From a virus, in IMG/VR virus record IMGVR_UViG_3300017728_003506, positions 1 through 22,756 of that record: 22,756 bases of DNA; one strand, written 5' to 3'. Every line of letters starts with the position of its first letter. Position 1 is the first letter of the stretch. The translations under genes were made by a program, and so were the position numbers. The notes below the pieces were generated by a model. The model was not told where the DNA came from, ran no database searches, and saw only the letters and a program-made list of their open reading frames with translations. Positions 13,964 through 21,988 of this stretch are shown here, piece by piece.

Positions 13964-16582
13964 ATGAGCACGCAATATATAGATATTAATGCCCAACAAT
14001 CATCTATAATAGATAAGACCAATAACAACAGATTTACTTACCAACTTAATGAAGGGATTGAGTTACCAACTGGGACTGAGATTGCAGTCGCATCGTCCTT
14101 TATTAATAAGAAAGGTATTACAGGTGGTAGTATCGAAATCGAAGCGGATATTAGTGAGACCATCCACTATGTTTATTATGGGATAGACACCGACTACCAG
14201 ACCTTAAAACAGGACACCCATGACCCTACCGGTCAGTATGGTATAGATCTATTTACTAAGACCAATCAACCAGTTAATACTCTATTTACTGGTAGAAGTT
14301 GGGCGGCAAATAATCCAGATAGCGGAGGAGACGCTAATAATACTGCCTATACTTTTCAGCGTAATAATATAGGGGGCACTGAAAATAAGATGCCTTATGT
14401 TAATTTCGTTAAGGATAATAATGGTTTCGTTAGTATAGTGCCTATGACTGGTAAGCACACTATCCTTATCCCTAAGGGTACCTATACCGTAACATCTATG
14501 GCGCAATTAATCCAAGACCAACTTAATGGGATTAAATTAAATACAGATAGTGGAGAAGAGGACTTCTATACCTTTCAGCGTCGTAAGAAGACATGGACCG
14601 GGGTGCCGGTTAATAATGTAACTAATCGTGTTATACAAGCAGAAGAGAGTTTCTTACCAGGTAGGACTAACTATACTGATACTACTATTGCTAACGGTGA
14701 GAAGAATGATATTACATTCTGGGATGCATTTAGACAGTTCGGTAATGTATTACCAACTATAGGTGGTGAGACACCAGAGACCGGATTAAAACTATTCACA
14801 GACCAATTAACTCTTAAGGGCACTATAGGTGCTGGTGCTACTGGGTTTATGGAGGGTTTAGTTGAACCTTTAGATTATACTAATGGGACTATCTTAAGTG
14901 CTATAACTATTCAACCCCAACATTACGAAAATATAAGGCAAGGATTACTTACCGCTACTGATGCCGATTTAAATGCTAATCTTCCCAACTGCCTAAATGA
15001 TTTATATTTCATTTATAAGGGAGAGGACCCTGCTAATAAGCAGAGGATTTTTGCTAACGATGGTGCTAATACTCCATGCTATTACCAAGGGTTCTGTGCT
15101 GACCGTAATGGTAGGGACTTTAATGTAGATCCTAACTCTTTCAAAGCACCTGCTACTGGACTCGCTGCTTTTAAGGCGGCGGCAGATAAGGAGAATCCAG
15201 AATTTAGACGCTTGGCGCCGTCCTTAAAATGTAACCACCAACTTAACTTATTTAGTGTAGGCATTCCTATAGGCGCCCAAAGTATTAATATAGATTATAG
15301 TGATGTCCAGTCTGGGTTCTCTATAGGTCGCCTTCACACTCCTCGTAAGTTCCCTACTCATGATCGATATGGTAATTCATCGAGTGCTACTGCCGGTCAA
15401 GAGGGTGTGTATGCTAAGCGTATCGCTACTGGTAATTTTATAGATGCAGGATATACCCAAGAAGTATATTCAAAGGGATTAACACCTATAGGACTACCAG
15501 ACGCCGGTGATACATCACGCCTTAGTTTCATGATGGCGAACACTCCTACTGGGGATGTAGGGTCTGTTTATACAAGTATTAACTCCGCTGTCCAGAACTT
15601 TATGAGTAGGACTGGTGGTATTATGATTTATAACTGGGGCGTCAATACTGCTAAGGAGAAAGGTAATAAGGTATTCGTTAATACCCAGACCTCTTCTTTA
15701 AGGACATTCGAAGAGTTCTTTAATTCTAAGGCAGAAGCAAAGTTAGCATGGGCAGAGACTTTATGGGGTAGATTAGGTTTCAGTTATGACCAATTGCAAG
15801 ACCCTAATAACTGGGGTGAAGAGAAGTGGGTCTATAATGTAGATGGTACTCATAAGGGTAATGGATTTACAACTAACGAGAGTGTCGATCCCAGTATAGT
15901 AACAAGTATATCCACTATATTTAACTCCTTTAACTATACAAAACCAACGACTGCGCCTACCCCACCGGGTTCTGTGAATCCTACTACTCTTAAGAATGTT
16001 AATATCCAGTTATTCACCCAGTTAGATGTTAATACTCCTGCTAATTCTTTTAATAATAATGCCGCCAACACCGATGTTAGCGATGTGTGTGTAGCACCTT
16101 ACCAGAATAGTTTCTATACTTCGGCGGTTATGATACCGATTATTACTAAGGATAAACCCACAATCGCCGACGGACTACCTACCTTATCTAAGAATGGTTA
16201 TTTCTTAATCACAAGTAATATCGTATCTAATGAGGACATCGCTAAGCGCCACGACCCACTCGCTATCCTCGATGTTGTCCCAGTTACATCCTTAAGTAAT
16301 CAAGACTTTATTACAGACAGAAATGAGTTAGTGCATGTCCTTAGTAATCCTAAGGTCCTTAACAACATCGATATATCCATCCTCAACCCAGACCTAACTA
16401 ATCCTACCCTTAATCCTAACTCAAGTATCTTACTTAAGATCACTAAACCATTACCCCAAACAACTATCTTAAGGCAGAACGCTGAGGACGAGATAGAGGA
16501 GAACATCATAACTGCATCAGTCCAACAACAACTCAAACAAGCAGAGGGTGTCCAGTCTGGTGGTAAGAAAAAGACCCCATAA
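13964..16582 (+). CDS. 872-aa virion-type structural protein, related in plan to the 624-aa protein
   Basis: The N-terminus reads YIDINAQQSSIIDKTNNNRF then TYQLNEGIELPTGTEIAVAS: a beta-rich opening typical of virion proteins in PLVs and some giant viruses, parallel to that of the 2198-4072 protein. The middle is Asn/Thr/Gly-rich without recognised motifs. The C-terminal part (about 745-840) has a beta-rich block with NGYFLITSNIV, AILDVVPV, then NNIDISILNPDLTNP and SSILLKITKPLP, again matching the plan of the 624-aa protein. There is no membrane segment. A minor capsid, penton or receptor-binding role is inferred. Its last codons overlap the left arm of an inverted repeat that leads into the promoter of the next gene. 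Confidence 0.7.
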   Translation: MSTQYIDINAQQSSIIDKTNNNRFTYQLNEGIELPTGTEIAVASSFINKKGITGGSIEIEADISETIHYVYYGIDTDYQTLKQDTHDPTGQYGIDLFTKTNQPVNTLFTGRSWAANNPDSGGDANNTAYTFQRNNIGGTENKMPYVNFVKDNNGFVSIVPMTGKHTILIPKGTYTVTSMAQLIQDQLNGIKLNTDSGEEDFYTFQRRKKTWTGVPVNNVTNRVIQAEESFLPGRTNYTDTTIANGEKNDITFWDAFRQFGNVLPTIGGETPETGLKLFTDQLTLKGTIGAGATGFMEGLVEPLDYTNGTILSAITIQPQHYENIRQGLLTATDADLNANLPNCLNDLYFIYKGEDPANKQRIFANDGANTPCYYQGFCADRNGRDFNVDPNSFKAPATGLAAFKAAADKENPEFRRLAPSLKCNHQLNLFSVGIPIGAQSINIDYSDVQSGFSIGRLHTPRKFPTHDRYGNSSSATAGQEGVYAKRIATGNFIDAGYTQEVYSKGLTPIGLPDAGDTSRLSFMMANTPTGDVGSVYTSINSAVQNFMSRTGGIMIYNWGVNTAKEKGNKVFVNTQTSSLRTFEEFFNSKAEAKLAWAETLWGRLGFSYDQLQDPNNWGEEKWVYNVDGTHKGNGFTTNESVDPSIVTSISTIFNSFNYTKPTTAPTPPGSVNPTTLKNVNIQLFTQLDVNTPANSFNNNAANTDVSDVCVAPYQNSFYTSAVMIPIITKDKPTIADGLPTLSKNGYFLITSNIVSNEDIAKRHDPLAILDVVPVTSLSNQDFITDRNELVHVLSNPKVLNNIDISILNPDLTNPTLNPNSSILLKITKPLPQTTILRQNAEDEIEENIITASVQQQLKQAEGVQSGGKKKTP

Positions 16583-16604
16583 ACCCCCCCTTCCAGATTG
16601 GACA
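16549..16604. repeat. Inverted pair of iteron copies at a gene end
   Basis: TGTCCAGTCTGG (16549-16560, inside the 872-aa gene) and CCAGATTGGACA (16593-16604) are inverted copies differing at one position, with a 32-bp spacer rich in A and C. The right arm belongs to the upstream module of the 16684 gene. Confidence 0.55.
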
Positions 16605-16683
16605 TCGCTCAAATGATGAAACAAATCAAAATTGAAATGTTTTTCTCCTAAAAGAAAAGAGCATTCTGCTGACTAACTCGATA
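16588..16683 (+). promoter_or_regulatory. Multi-box upstream module of the DUF1281-like gene
   Basis: Reading toward the ATG at 16684: iteron in reverse (16588-16604, complement TGTCCAATCTGGAAGGG), AAAATTGAA (16628-16636), TCCTAAAAGAAA (16646-16657), and GAGCATTCTGCTGAC (16659-16673), whose complement matches GTCAGCGGATTGCT at 12 of 14 positions. The same order and similar spacing occur before the two minus-strand genes at the right end and in a gene-less fourth copy. No TATATA element lies near this start, unlike the neighbours. Confidence 0.6.
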
Positions 16684-17400
16684 ATGCCTAACCACTTTCA
16701 AGGACATGTTACTCTCTCCGCTAAGGACGGCACTAAGGGTGCTGATTTCATTAAGGACAAGTTCCCACCCGATGAGGACTTCTATGAGGACGGTAATGAT
16801 GCTACTGAATTCTTTAATCACTGCGGACTCTACAGAGGCAGAGAAGATGATGAGCACTCCTATCACGACCATATTAAATTTCTTGGTAGTAAGTGGGGTG
16901 CTTATGACTGGTCTTACCATCGCACAGACTCCGGTGAGACTATTGAGGTAACTATTACTTACCAATCGGCGTGGTGTGCTCCAGAGCGAGGTTTTCACAG
17001 ACTTTCAGTTAAGCACGATCTAACCTTTAGCGGTTGGGGAGATGAACCTGGTGCTGGATTCATTAGTCATTATAACAACGAGGGGTCAGTAACTACGGAC
17101 ACTCTTTCAGTTACACAACTTAGGGACAAGTTTCCAGAATATGAAATCTTTAGTGCAGACCAAGATAAGACAGATGGTTATTACATCGCAGATGAGGACA
17201 GCGAAGATGAGGACGCTGGTTACGCCTTTTACCAAGGACAGTTTATGGATTATGTATTTAATAGTTATGTGGTGAAACCACGAAGCACTTGGTTTGATGA
17301 CTTTAGGCAGTCCTTTGACCCCCATGCTCCAGATGGGACACAAGACGAAATCGACCGATACTTTGTTAAGGAGTATAACGAACTTTTCGAGAAACTATAG
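16684..17400 (+). CDS. Api92/DUF1281-like protein (YubB-type ferredoxin-like fold)
   Basis: This 238-aa acidic protein begins MPNHFQGHVTLS and has LGSKWGAYDW (about residues 67-76), then TITYQSAWCAPERGFHRLS and LTFSGWGDEPGAGF. The series 'MPN-x-x-x-x-x-[LV]-x-[LIV]', 'W-x-[ST]KW-x-A', 'F-x-[TS]AW-x-[AP]P-x-x-[GP]' and 'E-x-G-x-x-F' is the signature I associate with DUF1281/Api92-like proteins of phages, plasmids and bacteria. Their function is unknown. A highly acidic stretch follows (DEDSEDEDAGY). The gene has the alternative multi-box module instead of the TATA-type start element and a higher G+C (27 of 60 in one counted line) than most neighbours, consistent with recent acquisition or a distinct expression class. 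The family call is from memory. Confidence 0.6.
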   Translation: MPNHFQGHVTLSAKDGTKGADFIKDKFPPDEDFYEDGNDATEFFNHCGLYRGREDDEHSYHDHIKFLGSKWGAYDWSYHRTDSGETIEVTITYQSAWCAPERGFHRLSVKHDLTFSGWGDEPGAGFISHYNNEGSVTTDTLSVTQLRDKFPEYEIFSADQDKTDGYYIADEDSEDEDAGYAFYQGQFMDYVFNSYVVKPRSTWFDDFRQSFDPHAPDGTQDEIDRYFVKEYNELFEKL

Positions 17401-17439
17401 ATTAGATTATTAATTAGTAGATATGTATAAATATTTTTT

Positions 17440-17458
17440 TCTATTATGTATATATAAA
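17440..17458 (+). promoter_or_regulatory. Late-type promoter of the second capsid-like gene
   Basis: TCTA at 17440-17443, then ATTATGTATATATAAA, ends directly at the ATG at 17459. This position supports 17459 as the start over the in-frame ATG at 17423. Confidence 0.5.
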
Positions 17459-18982
17459 ATGCCCGTCCAAAGAATTCCATTTAGTATTCCGCCACTTAAC
17501 GAACAATCTACTACTGCTTCCGCCGCCGGTGTCCTTACTGGGGGTTTTAGATTTAACGGTAATCCTAATGTTAAATTCTCAGTCCCTGCCCAACCTCGAA
17601 TGTTAGACACAAGCGAGATGTACCTTACTGGTCAGTTCGTAGTAATGCAACCAGATAACACACCACTTTCATTAGCGAATGGTGAAGCGAATTTCGCCGC
17701 TAATAATGGCGCTAATATGACCAGAAACGCTAACGCTAATATCTCACCTTGGGGTGGTATTGAAAATGTAATCGAGCGTGTAATGGTCCAGACCAAGAAG
17801 TCCTCAGTAGAACTAATGACCCACAATAACTATCCTATGTATGTTAATCTTAAGAACGGATACACCCATAATGATGAGGATTATTTAGTCTCACCTCTTA
17901 CAAGATATGGTGCCGCTGGGACAAGAAGTGATTTCACTAACCGCCACCAAGTAACACAACCTAACGCCACAAGTGCCGCCGCTGGTGTTATGACTAACTT
18001 ACAGAACTTTAATGATCCTAACTTCGGACAGTTCTTTTCATTTAAAATCGATACATCCTTACTTAATAACATGAAGATGCTCCACCTCGGTGAGGACCAT
18101 TTAGGGGGTCTTTTAATTACCCTCGAACTCGCTAACCCAGATGGTGTATTCTACCAGAGATTTAGAAAGATGGACTTCACTCAGCAGACTGCATGTGATA
18201 TTAAGAACTCTCAGTATGTCCTTAGAAACCTTAGACTCGAAGGTCGATACATAGTCCCAACACCCCAAGAACTCAGTTCATATAACTCCATGGTTGCACT
18301 TAATGATAGAGTTAATCTTATTAACGATGTTAATTCATCAGTTAATAGTAATACTTATACACCTAACCTCGGTGCCGTTAAGGGTTTTGTTAATCTTTTC
18401 TTAGATGACGACCAGACCAATAACATCGCCCAGTCCCAATCTAACTTTAGAGTACCATTAGGTCTCGCCAGTTATACTCAGGATAAGAATAACATTAGAA
18501 ACCCAGAAGATTTCGTTGTTAATGTAAGTCCTAATATGACCCAGACTACTGCCGAGAATTCGTCCTTAGCAACTGTTAGTGCTATTAACGCCGCTGACCC
18601 AGTCGGTGCCCAAGGTGATGCCGAAGTCCGCCAGAGATTTCAGCGCTCTATCCTCGATGGTAAGTTAGCAGACCACACAAGTGCATCTCTTAATATTACT
18701 AATCAATCTATTTTAGAAGATAATAAGACCGCTGCCGCTACAACTGATGGCGTAGGTAATAACAATAAATGTGATCTTATGGGTATTGGACTTGATTATA
18801 CTCATGGATTAATGAATGTCTCTAACTTTAAGAACCAAGATTATACACTTATTGTTAAGTCTTTAGTTAATAGTGGTAATGCTAATGTAACAAGTGAGAG
18901 AAACCAGAAGACAGAACTCCAGCAGACTTATGTCCGTAATAACGCTGCTTTGGACCAAGGTTCATTACAGAAATCGATGTGA
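17459..18982 (+). CDS. Second double-jelly-roll-like capsid protein
   Basis: This 507-aa protein starts MPVQRIPFSIPPLNE (start chosen after a TCTA/TATATATAAA element; 12 extra residues are possible from 17423). Landmarks of a double jelly-roll capsid protein appear in order: FSVPAQPRMLDTSEMYLTGQ (40-59), WGGIENVIERVMVQTKKSSV (98-117) followed by ELMTHNNYPMYVN, GEDHLGGLLITLELANPDG (211-229), and QYVLRNLRLEGRYIVPTPQE (252-271). These parallel GAIKRVQLHFG, KVFLEIEFE and RYSNVELVVDYLIFP in the 12413 protein, at similar positions. The second half is Asn/Ser/Thr-rich. It may be a second major capsid protein, a minor capsid form, or the actual MCP. Confidence 0.65.
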   Translation: MPVQRIPFSIPPLNEQSTTASAAGVLTGGFRFNGNPNVKFSVPAQPRMLDTSEMYLTGQFVVMQPDNTPLSLANGEANFAANNGANMTRNANANISPWGGIENVIERVMVQTKKSSVELMTHNNYPMYVNLKNGYTHNDEDYLVSPLTRYGAAGTRSDFTNRHQVTQPNATSAAAGVMTNLQNFNDPNFGQFFSFKIDTSLLNNMKMLHLGEDHLGGLLITLELANPDGVFYQRFRKMDFTQQTACDIKNSQYVLRNLRLEGRYIVPTPQELSSYNSMVALNDRVNLINDVNSSVNSNTYTPNLGAVKGFVNLFLDDDQTNNIAQSQSNFRVPLGLASYTQDKNNIRNPEDFVVNVSPNMTQTTAENSSLATVSAINAADPVGAQGDAEVRQRFQRSILDGKLADHTSASLNITNQSILEDNKTAAATTDGVGNNNKCDLMGIGLDYTHGLMNVSNFKNQDYTLIVKSLVNSGNANVTSERNQKTELQQTYVRNNAALDQGSLQKSM

Positions 18983-18990
18983 TTTTATTT

Positions 18991-19008
18991 TCTATAAGTA
19001 TATTATAA
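18991..19008 (+). promoter_or_regulatory. Late-type promoter of the HeH protein gene
   Basis: TCTATAAGTATATTATAA (18991-19008) ends directly at the ATG at 19009 and lies in the 26-bp gap after the second capsid-like gene. Confidence 0.5.
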
Positions 19009-20502
19009 ATGAGTTTTCGAAGCGTATTGGAGGGACATATGAATGCCCTACCTGTATCTATAGTTAAGAAGATTATATCTAAATACAATAAGGAGTTAGA
19101 TATAAGAGGATATAGTAAGATGAGTAAGGCAGAGGTTATATCTGCAATAAAGGCGAAGAAACCTATGGATAAGACTTTACTTGCTAAATTAACTAAGGAA
19201 GCAGAAGGTGAGCGTAAAAAGAGGGGTGATAATGTTAAGGCAGCACCCAAGGCAGCACCTAAGAAGGATGAGAAACCACCTATAGATCGATTTAGAGTCC
19301 GCAGACAGATAGCATCCGCCGCCGCTGATGCAGGTAAGAAGCGTGCTGAGAAGAAGGCACCTGCCGCTAAGAAAAAGTTTAAGGTAACTGGTGTCGAAAG
19401 TGAAGAACAGAAGAAACTTAATGCTGAGATGGGTAAGATATTAAAAGGATTAAGAGCACGAGGCGACCTTAGTAGATCTAAAATTCAAGGTAGTAAGTTA
19501 GTGCATGAGGGTGGTGAGACCCAATCTATTACTAAGGAAAGAGTAGAGATATTTAGGAGAAGACTTCAAAGGTTATTAGATAATGAGAAGAAGGGTGAAG
19601 AAGAGAGAAAGAGGACTCCAGAGGAACAGCGTAAGAGAGAGAGAGCAGATATAGATAGAATTAAGAAACAAAAGGCATCGGTACAGAGTTTCTTAGGAGA
19701 TATGGAGAAGAAAGGTAAGAAATTTAGGAAGGGAGTTAAGAAAAATAGACAAAAAGATGATGAGGTCGATCCAGAAATAGAACTTCAACGACTACCGGAA
19801 AGAAAACCTAAGAAGGAGAAGAAGGATAAGAAGACAGAAGAAGGTGCAACTCAGTTCTTAGGATTAATTGAGTCCAAAGGTAAGGAAGCATCCGCTAAGA
19901 TGAGAAAGACCTTAGAAGTTAAACCAATAGATGAAGATCCAGAAGCAAAAAGGCAACTCGCCTTCTTGTATGGGGACGGACATCTTAATGCTATTAAGGC
20001 ACAATTAGCGAACTTAGAGAAAGAAATGATTAGTGAAATGAAAGAACATTTAAAGAAAATACCTGGTCTTACTATAGGTGATTTTAGAGTAATTAGACAT
20101 GGGGGTCAAATACAATTAGATAGTGCATTCGGTGATAGAATTAATAAACAACAGAAAGAGATACAAGAATTATATGGTAAGTGGGGTAATTTAGTAGGTG
20201 AAAGAAACGCAGACCTTCAAAAAGCAATAGGTGCTTACAATAGAAAAGTTAAACCAGTAGTTACTAAAGTAATGAAAGCGCAGAGAACTAAGCAGAGACA
20301 GTTAGCAGATGAGATATTCGAAAAGGAAAGTGCTGATAAACCTGAGACTAAGGCGAAGAAACCAACTAAGGCACAAGCGGATGCATTCATAGGTGCTTTT
20401 AGAAGAGGACGGAACGCCACTGAGAGTTGGTCGGAGTCTAATAAACCACAAGCGAAATGGATATTTGATAACATGTCTGCCTTTAAGCGAGAATTTATGT
20501 AA
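19009..20502 (+). CDS. Charged protein with N-terminal HeH/SAP-like unit
   Basis: This 497-aa protein is very rich in Lys, Glu and Arg. The N-terminus has VKKIISKYNKELDIRGYSKM then SKAEVISAIKAK, a helix-extension-helix unit almost the same in design as the second unit of the 822-aa protein (KYNKDIVIPKYKTLSK). After a long disordered basic stretch (about 70-300), the C-terminal third looks folded and helical: NAIKAQLANLEKEMISEM, GLTIGDFRVIRHGGQIQLDS, then KQQKEIQELYGKWGNLVGER. It probably binds nucleic acid, as a core or genome-condensing protein; this is inferred from charge and the HeH unit. It is the last long gene of the plus-strand virion block. Confidence 0.65.
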   Translation: MSFRSVLEGHMNALPVSIVKKIISKYNKELDIRGYSKMSKAEVISAIKAKKPMDKTLLAKLTKEAEGERKKRGDNVKAAPKAAPKKDEKPPIDRFRVRRQIASAAADAGKKRAEKKAPAAKKKFKVTGVESEEQKKLNAEMGKILKGLRARGDLSRSKIQGSKLVHEGGETQSITKERVEIFRRRLQRLLDNEKKGEEERKRTPEEQRKRERADIDRIKKQKASVQSFLGDMEKKGKKFRKGVKKNRQKDDEVDPEIELQRLPERKPKKEKKDKKTEEGATQFLGLIESKGKEASAKMRKTLEVKPIDEDPEAKRQLAFLYGDGHLNAIKAQLANLEKEMISEMKEHLKKIPGLTIGDFRVIRHGGQIQLDSAFGDRINKQQKEIQELYGKWGNLVGERNADLQKAIGAYNRKVKPVVTKVMKAQRTKQRQLADEIFEKESADKPETKAKKPTKAQADAFIGAFRRGRNATESWSESNKPQAKWIFDNMSAFKREFM

Positions 20503-20510
20503 TAATATTA

Positions 20511-20526
20511 TCTAATCTAATTATAT
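20511..20526 (+). promoter_or_regulatory. Late-type promoter with doubled TCTA
   Basis: TCTAATCTAATTATAT (20511-20526) ends at the ATG at 20527 and contains two overlapping TCTAA units, 20511-20515 and 20516-20520. Confidence 0.45.
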
Positions 20527-20772
20527 ATGCCGCCTAAGACTGAGAAGATTACTCTTAAGGACGATGATGGTTCAAAGAATACATTCAAGATTAAGAAGGG
20601 TGCCCTTAAGACTCAGTTAGGGGTACCACAAGAATATAGATTTAACCGTAAGGAATTAACTAAGATGAAGAATGTCGAGAATGGTCGATCATTCGAATTC
20701 AAGGGTCGTCGATTTAGGATGACCCCTCTGCTCAAGCGTAGAGTCTCATTAGCATTAACGCTTATGAAATAA
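20527..20772 (+). CDS. Small basic protein, unknown function
   Basis: This 81-aa protein has MPPKTEKITLKDDDG, KIKKGALKTQLGVPQEYRF, GRSFEFKGRRFRMT and the C-terminal LLKRRVSLALTLMK. The pattern 'KKGAL-x-x-x-LG[IV]P-x-x-x-x-[FI]' followed by a basic tail recurs in small proteins of PLVs and giant-virus relatives as far as I recall, without known function. It carries a strong net positive charge and ends about 150 bp before the convergent zinc-finger gene. A virion core or DNA-binding role is possible. Confidence 0.65.
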   Translation: MPPKTEKITLKDDDGSKNTFKIKKGALKTQLGVPQEYRFNRKELTKMKNVENGRSFEFKGRRFRMTPLLKRRVSLALTLMK

Positions 20773-20921
20773 AAAATAAGGATTAACATTTTTTTATTAT
20801 TTTAGTTTTTGGTTCTGTTTATTTTGTTTTTAGTTTTTCATTAATGACTACATATACTACCCTCCTCCTCCCATTTAAGGCGTAATTCGCCATACCCAGT
20901 ATATATTAGTTGATATAGTCA

Positions 20922-21773
20922 TTACTCATACAGTTCTTCGATAATCCATCCTGAGTGGTCGTTGTTGATATACTGAGTGAAAGGCATCGTCTTCGGCGCT
21001 TCGTCCTCATTCTCTTGAAACTTGAAACCGCCAGGAAACGATGCAGTAACCTTCTTGGTCTCCTTGATAGTAACATCGCCGAGCGAGTCCAACCACTTCT
21101 TAGTTGCCTTACGGAATTGCTTGTTCTCCATTGCCTCTTCGATGATGCCGTGGTAACGACTGTTACGGTTGATTAGGTATTGAAACATAACCTCCATAGT
21201 CAAAGCGGCAGTGCCGGTCAAGACCTTAGGGACATCCAAGTCAAAGTCCTCCATCTTCTCAACCAGCGTGGCGATGTAGTCCTTACGAGGGTTCTTGGAG
21301 GGTCCCTTCTTAGCGTTACCGCACCGCTTGATAGTGCCGTCGCAAAGTGCATCATGGACTGCCTTCAACTTCTTACGCTCGAAGACCTTACTGCACTTAA
21401 GGCACTTATCGCCCTTCATGTAGTAACCGAGCGCCTTTGCTTCTTCTTCGCTCTTGAGACCAGCGATCTCCCAGGTTGCCTTACCTTTGGACCAACCCTT
21501 CTCCTTCTTGGCGGGGACCTTAGGGCATGCCGGACGACTTGCAGCGAGGACCTTCTCTGCCTCTTCGCCGGACAACTCCTCGACCGAGTAGTCGCTGTCC
21601 TCAGCGCTGTCCTCAGTGGCGGAGGTGCTGTCCTTACGCTCCTTCTGCTCCCAGTCCTTGAGGGTCTGCTCTCCTTCGGCGAAGTCTTCGGCGGTGCAAA
21701 TCTCCTTGGGTTTCAACCGAAACGCCACGGCGCCGGAGGTCTTGCCTGTCTTAGTCTTGATAGGGAGGGACAT
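20922..21773 (-). CDS. Acidic protein with C2HC zinc finger
   Basis: The ORF is open to 21887, but I place the start at 21773 (MSLPIKTKTGKTSG). The region beyond holds a TG repeat and the conserved multi-box module, which should be upstream of the start. The 283-aa product has an acidic, Ser-rich stretch (45-75), a basic region, and a candidate C2HC zinc site: Cys124, Cys127, His140, Cys144 in KCLKCSKVFERKKLKAVHDA then LC. The C-terminal 120 residues look helical (TLVEKMEDFDL, AALTMEVMFQYLI). DNA- or RNA-binding is likely. The gene is more G+C-rich (31 of 60 in one counted line) than most others. The four iterons 5' of its start raise the possibility that it regulates itself. Confidence 0.65.
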   Translation of the reverse strand: MSLPIKTKTGKTSGAVAFRLKPKEICTAEDFAEGEQTLKDWEQKERKDSTSATEDSAEDSDYSVEELSGEEAEKVLAASRPACPKVPAKKEKGWSKGKATWEIAGLKSEEEAKALGYYMKGDKCLKCSKVFERKKLKAVHDALCDGTIKRCGNAKKGPSKNPRKDYIATLVEKMEDFDLDVPKVLTGTAALTMEVMFQYLINRNSRYHGIIEEAMENKQFRKATKKWLDSLGDVTIKETKKVTASFPGGFKFQENEDEAPKTMPFTQYINNDHSGWIIEELYE

Positions 21774-21906
21774 TTTCGTGATTTGTGTGTGTGTGTGTCT
21801 GTGTGCTATGGTAGCGGATTGCTGATTATTCTTAGGGAAAATGAAAATCAATTTTATTTTGTTTAGACCTACAACCAGTAAGGACACCGTGTCTCATCTG
21901 GTAGGG
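21774..21906 (-). promoter_or_regulatory. Multi-box upstream module of the zinc-finger gene
   Basis: From the start codon outward: a TG repeat leader (21784-21805), box A GGTAGCGGATTGCT (21810-21823; 12 of 14 to the shared box), box B ATTCTTAGGGAAAATG to CAATTTT (21828-21855), and an iteron (21890-21906). Order and spacing match the modules at 16588, 22417 and 22624. Confidence 0.6.
21784..21805. repeat. TG dinucleotide repeat
   Basis: There are seven and a half TG units, then a C, then three more TG units. The repeat lies between box A of the module and the start of the zinc-finger gene, so it would be in the 5' leader. Confidence 0.8.
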
Positions 21907-21986
21907 TCAAGTTAATCACCCCCAAAAACCTCTGTCTCATTTGGCGGTGCGGTGTCCAATCTGGTGGGGTGTCCCAACTGGTGGAT
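21890..21986. repeat. Four-copy iteron array
   Basis: Four direct copies of a 17-bp unit: TGTCTCATCTGGTAGGG (21890-21906), TGTCTCATTTGGCGGTG (21933-21949), TGTCCAATCTGGTGGGG (21953-21969) and TGTCCCAACTGGTGGAT (21970-21986). The last two are immediately adjacent. The array is upstream of the zinc-finger gene and downstream of the PPxY gene. Confidence 0.7.
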
Positions 21987-21988
21987 AT

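Noticed and set aside
20868-20895. GGCGTAATTCGCC stem-loop between the convergent genes at 20772 and 20922.
   Set aside because: Only four paired bases on each side of a five-base loop; too short to call a terminator.
21180-21866. Plus-strand 228-codon frame opposite the zinc-finger gene.
   Set aside because: The protein is Leu/Val-rich without motifs and runs through the TG repeat and the promoter module. The minus strand has the zinc site and the shared module at its start.
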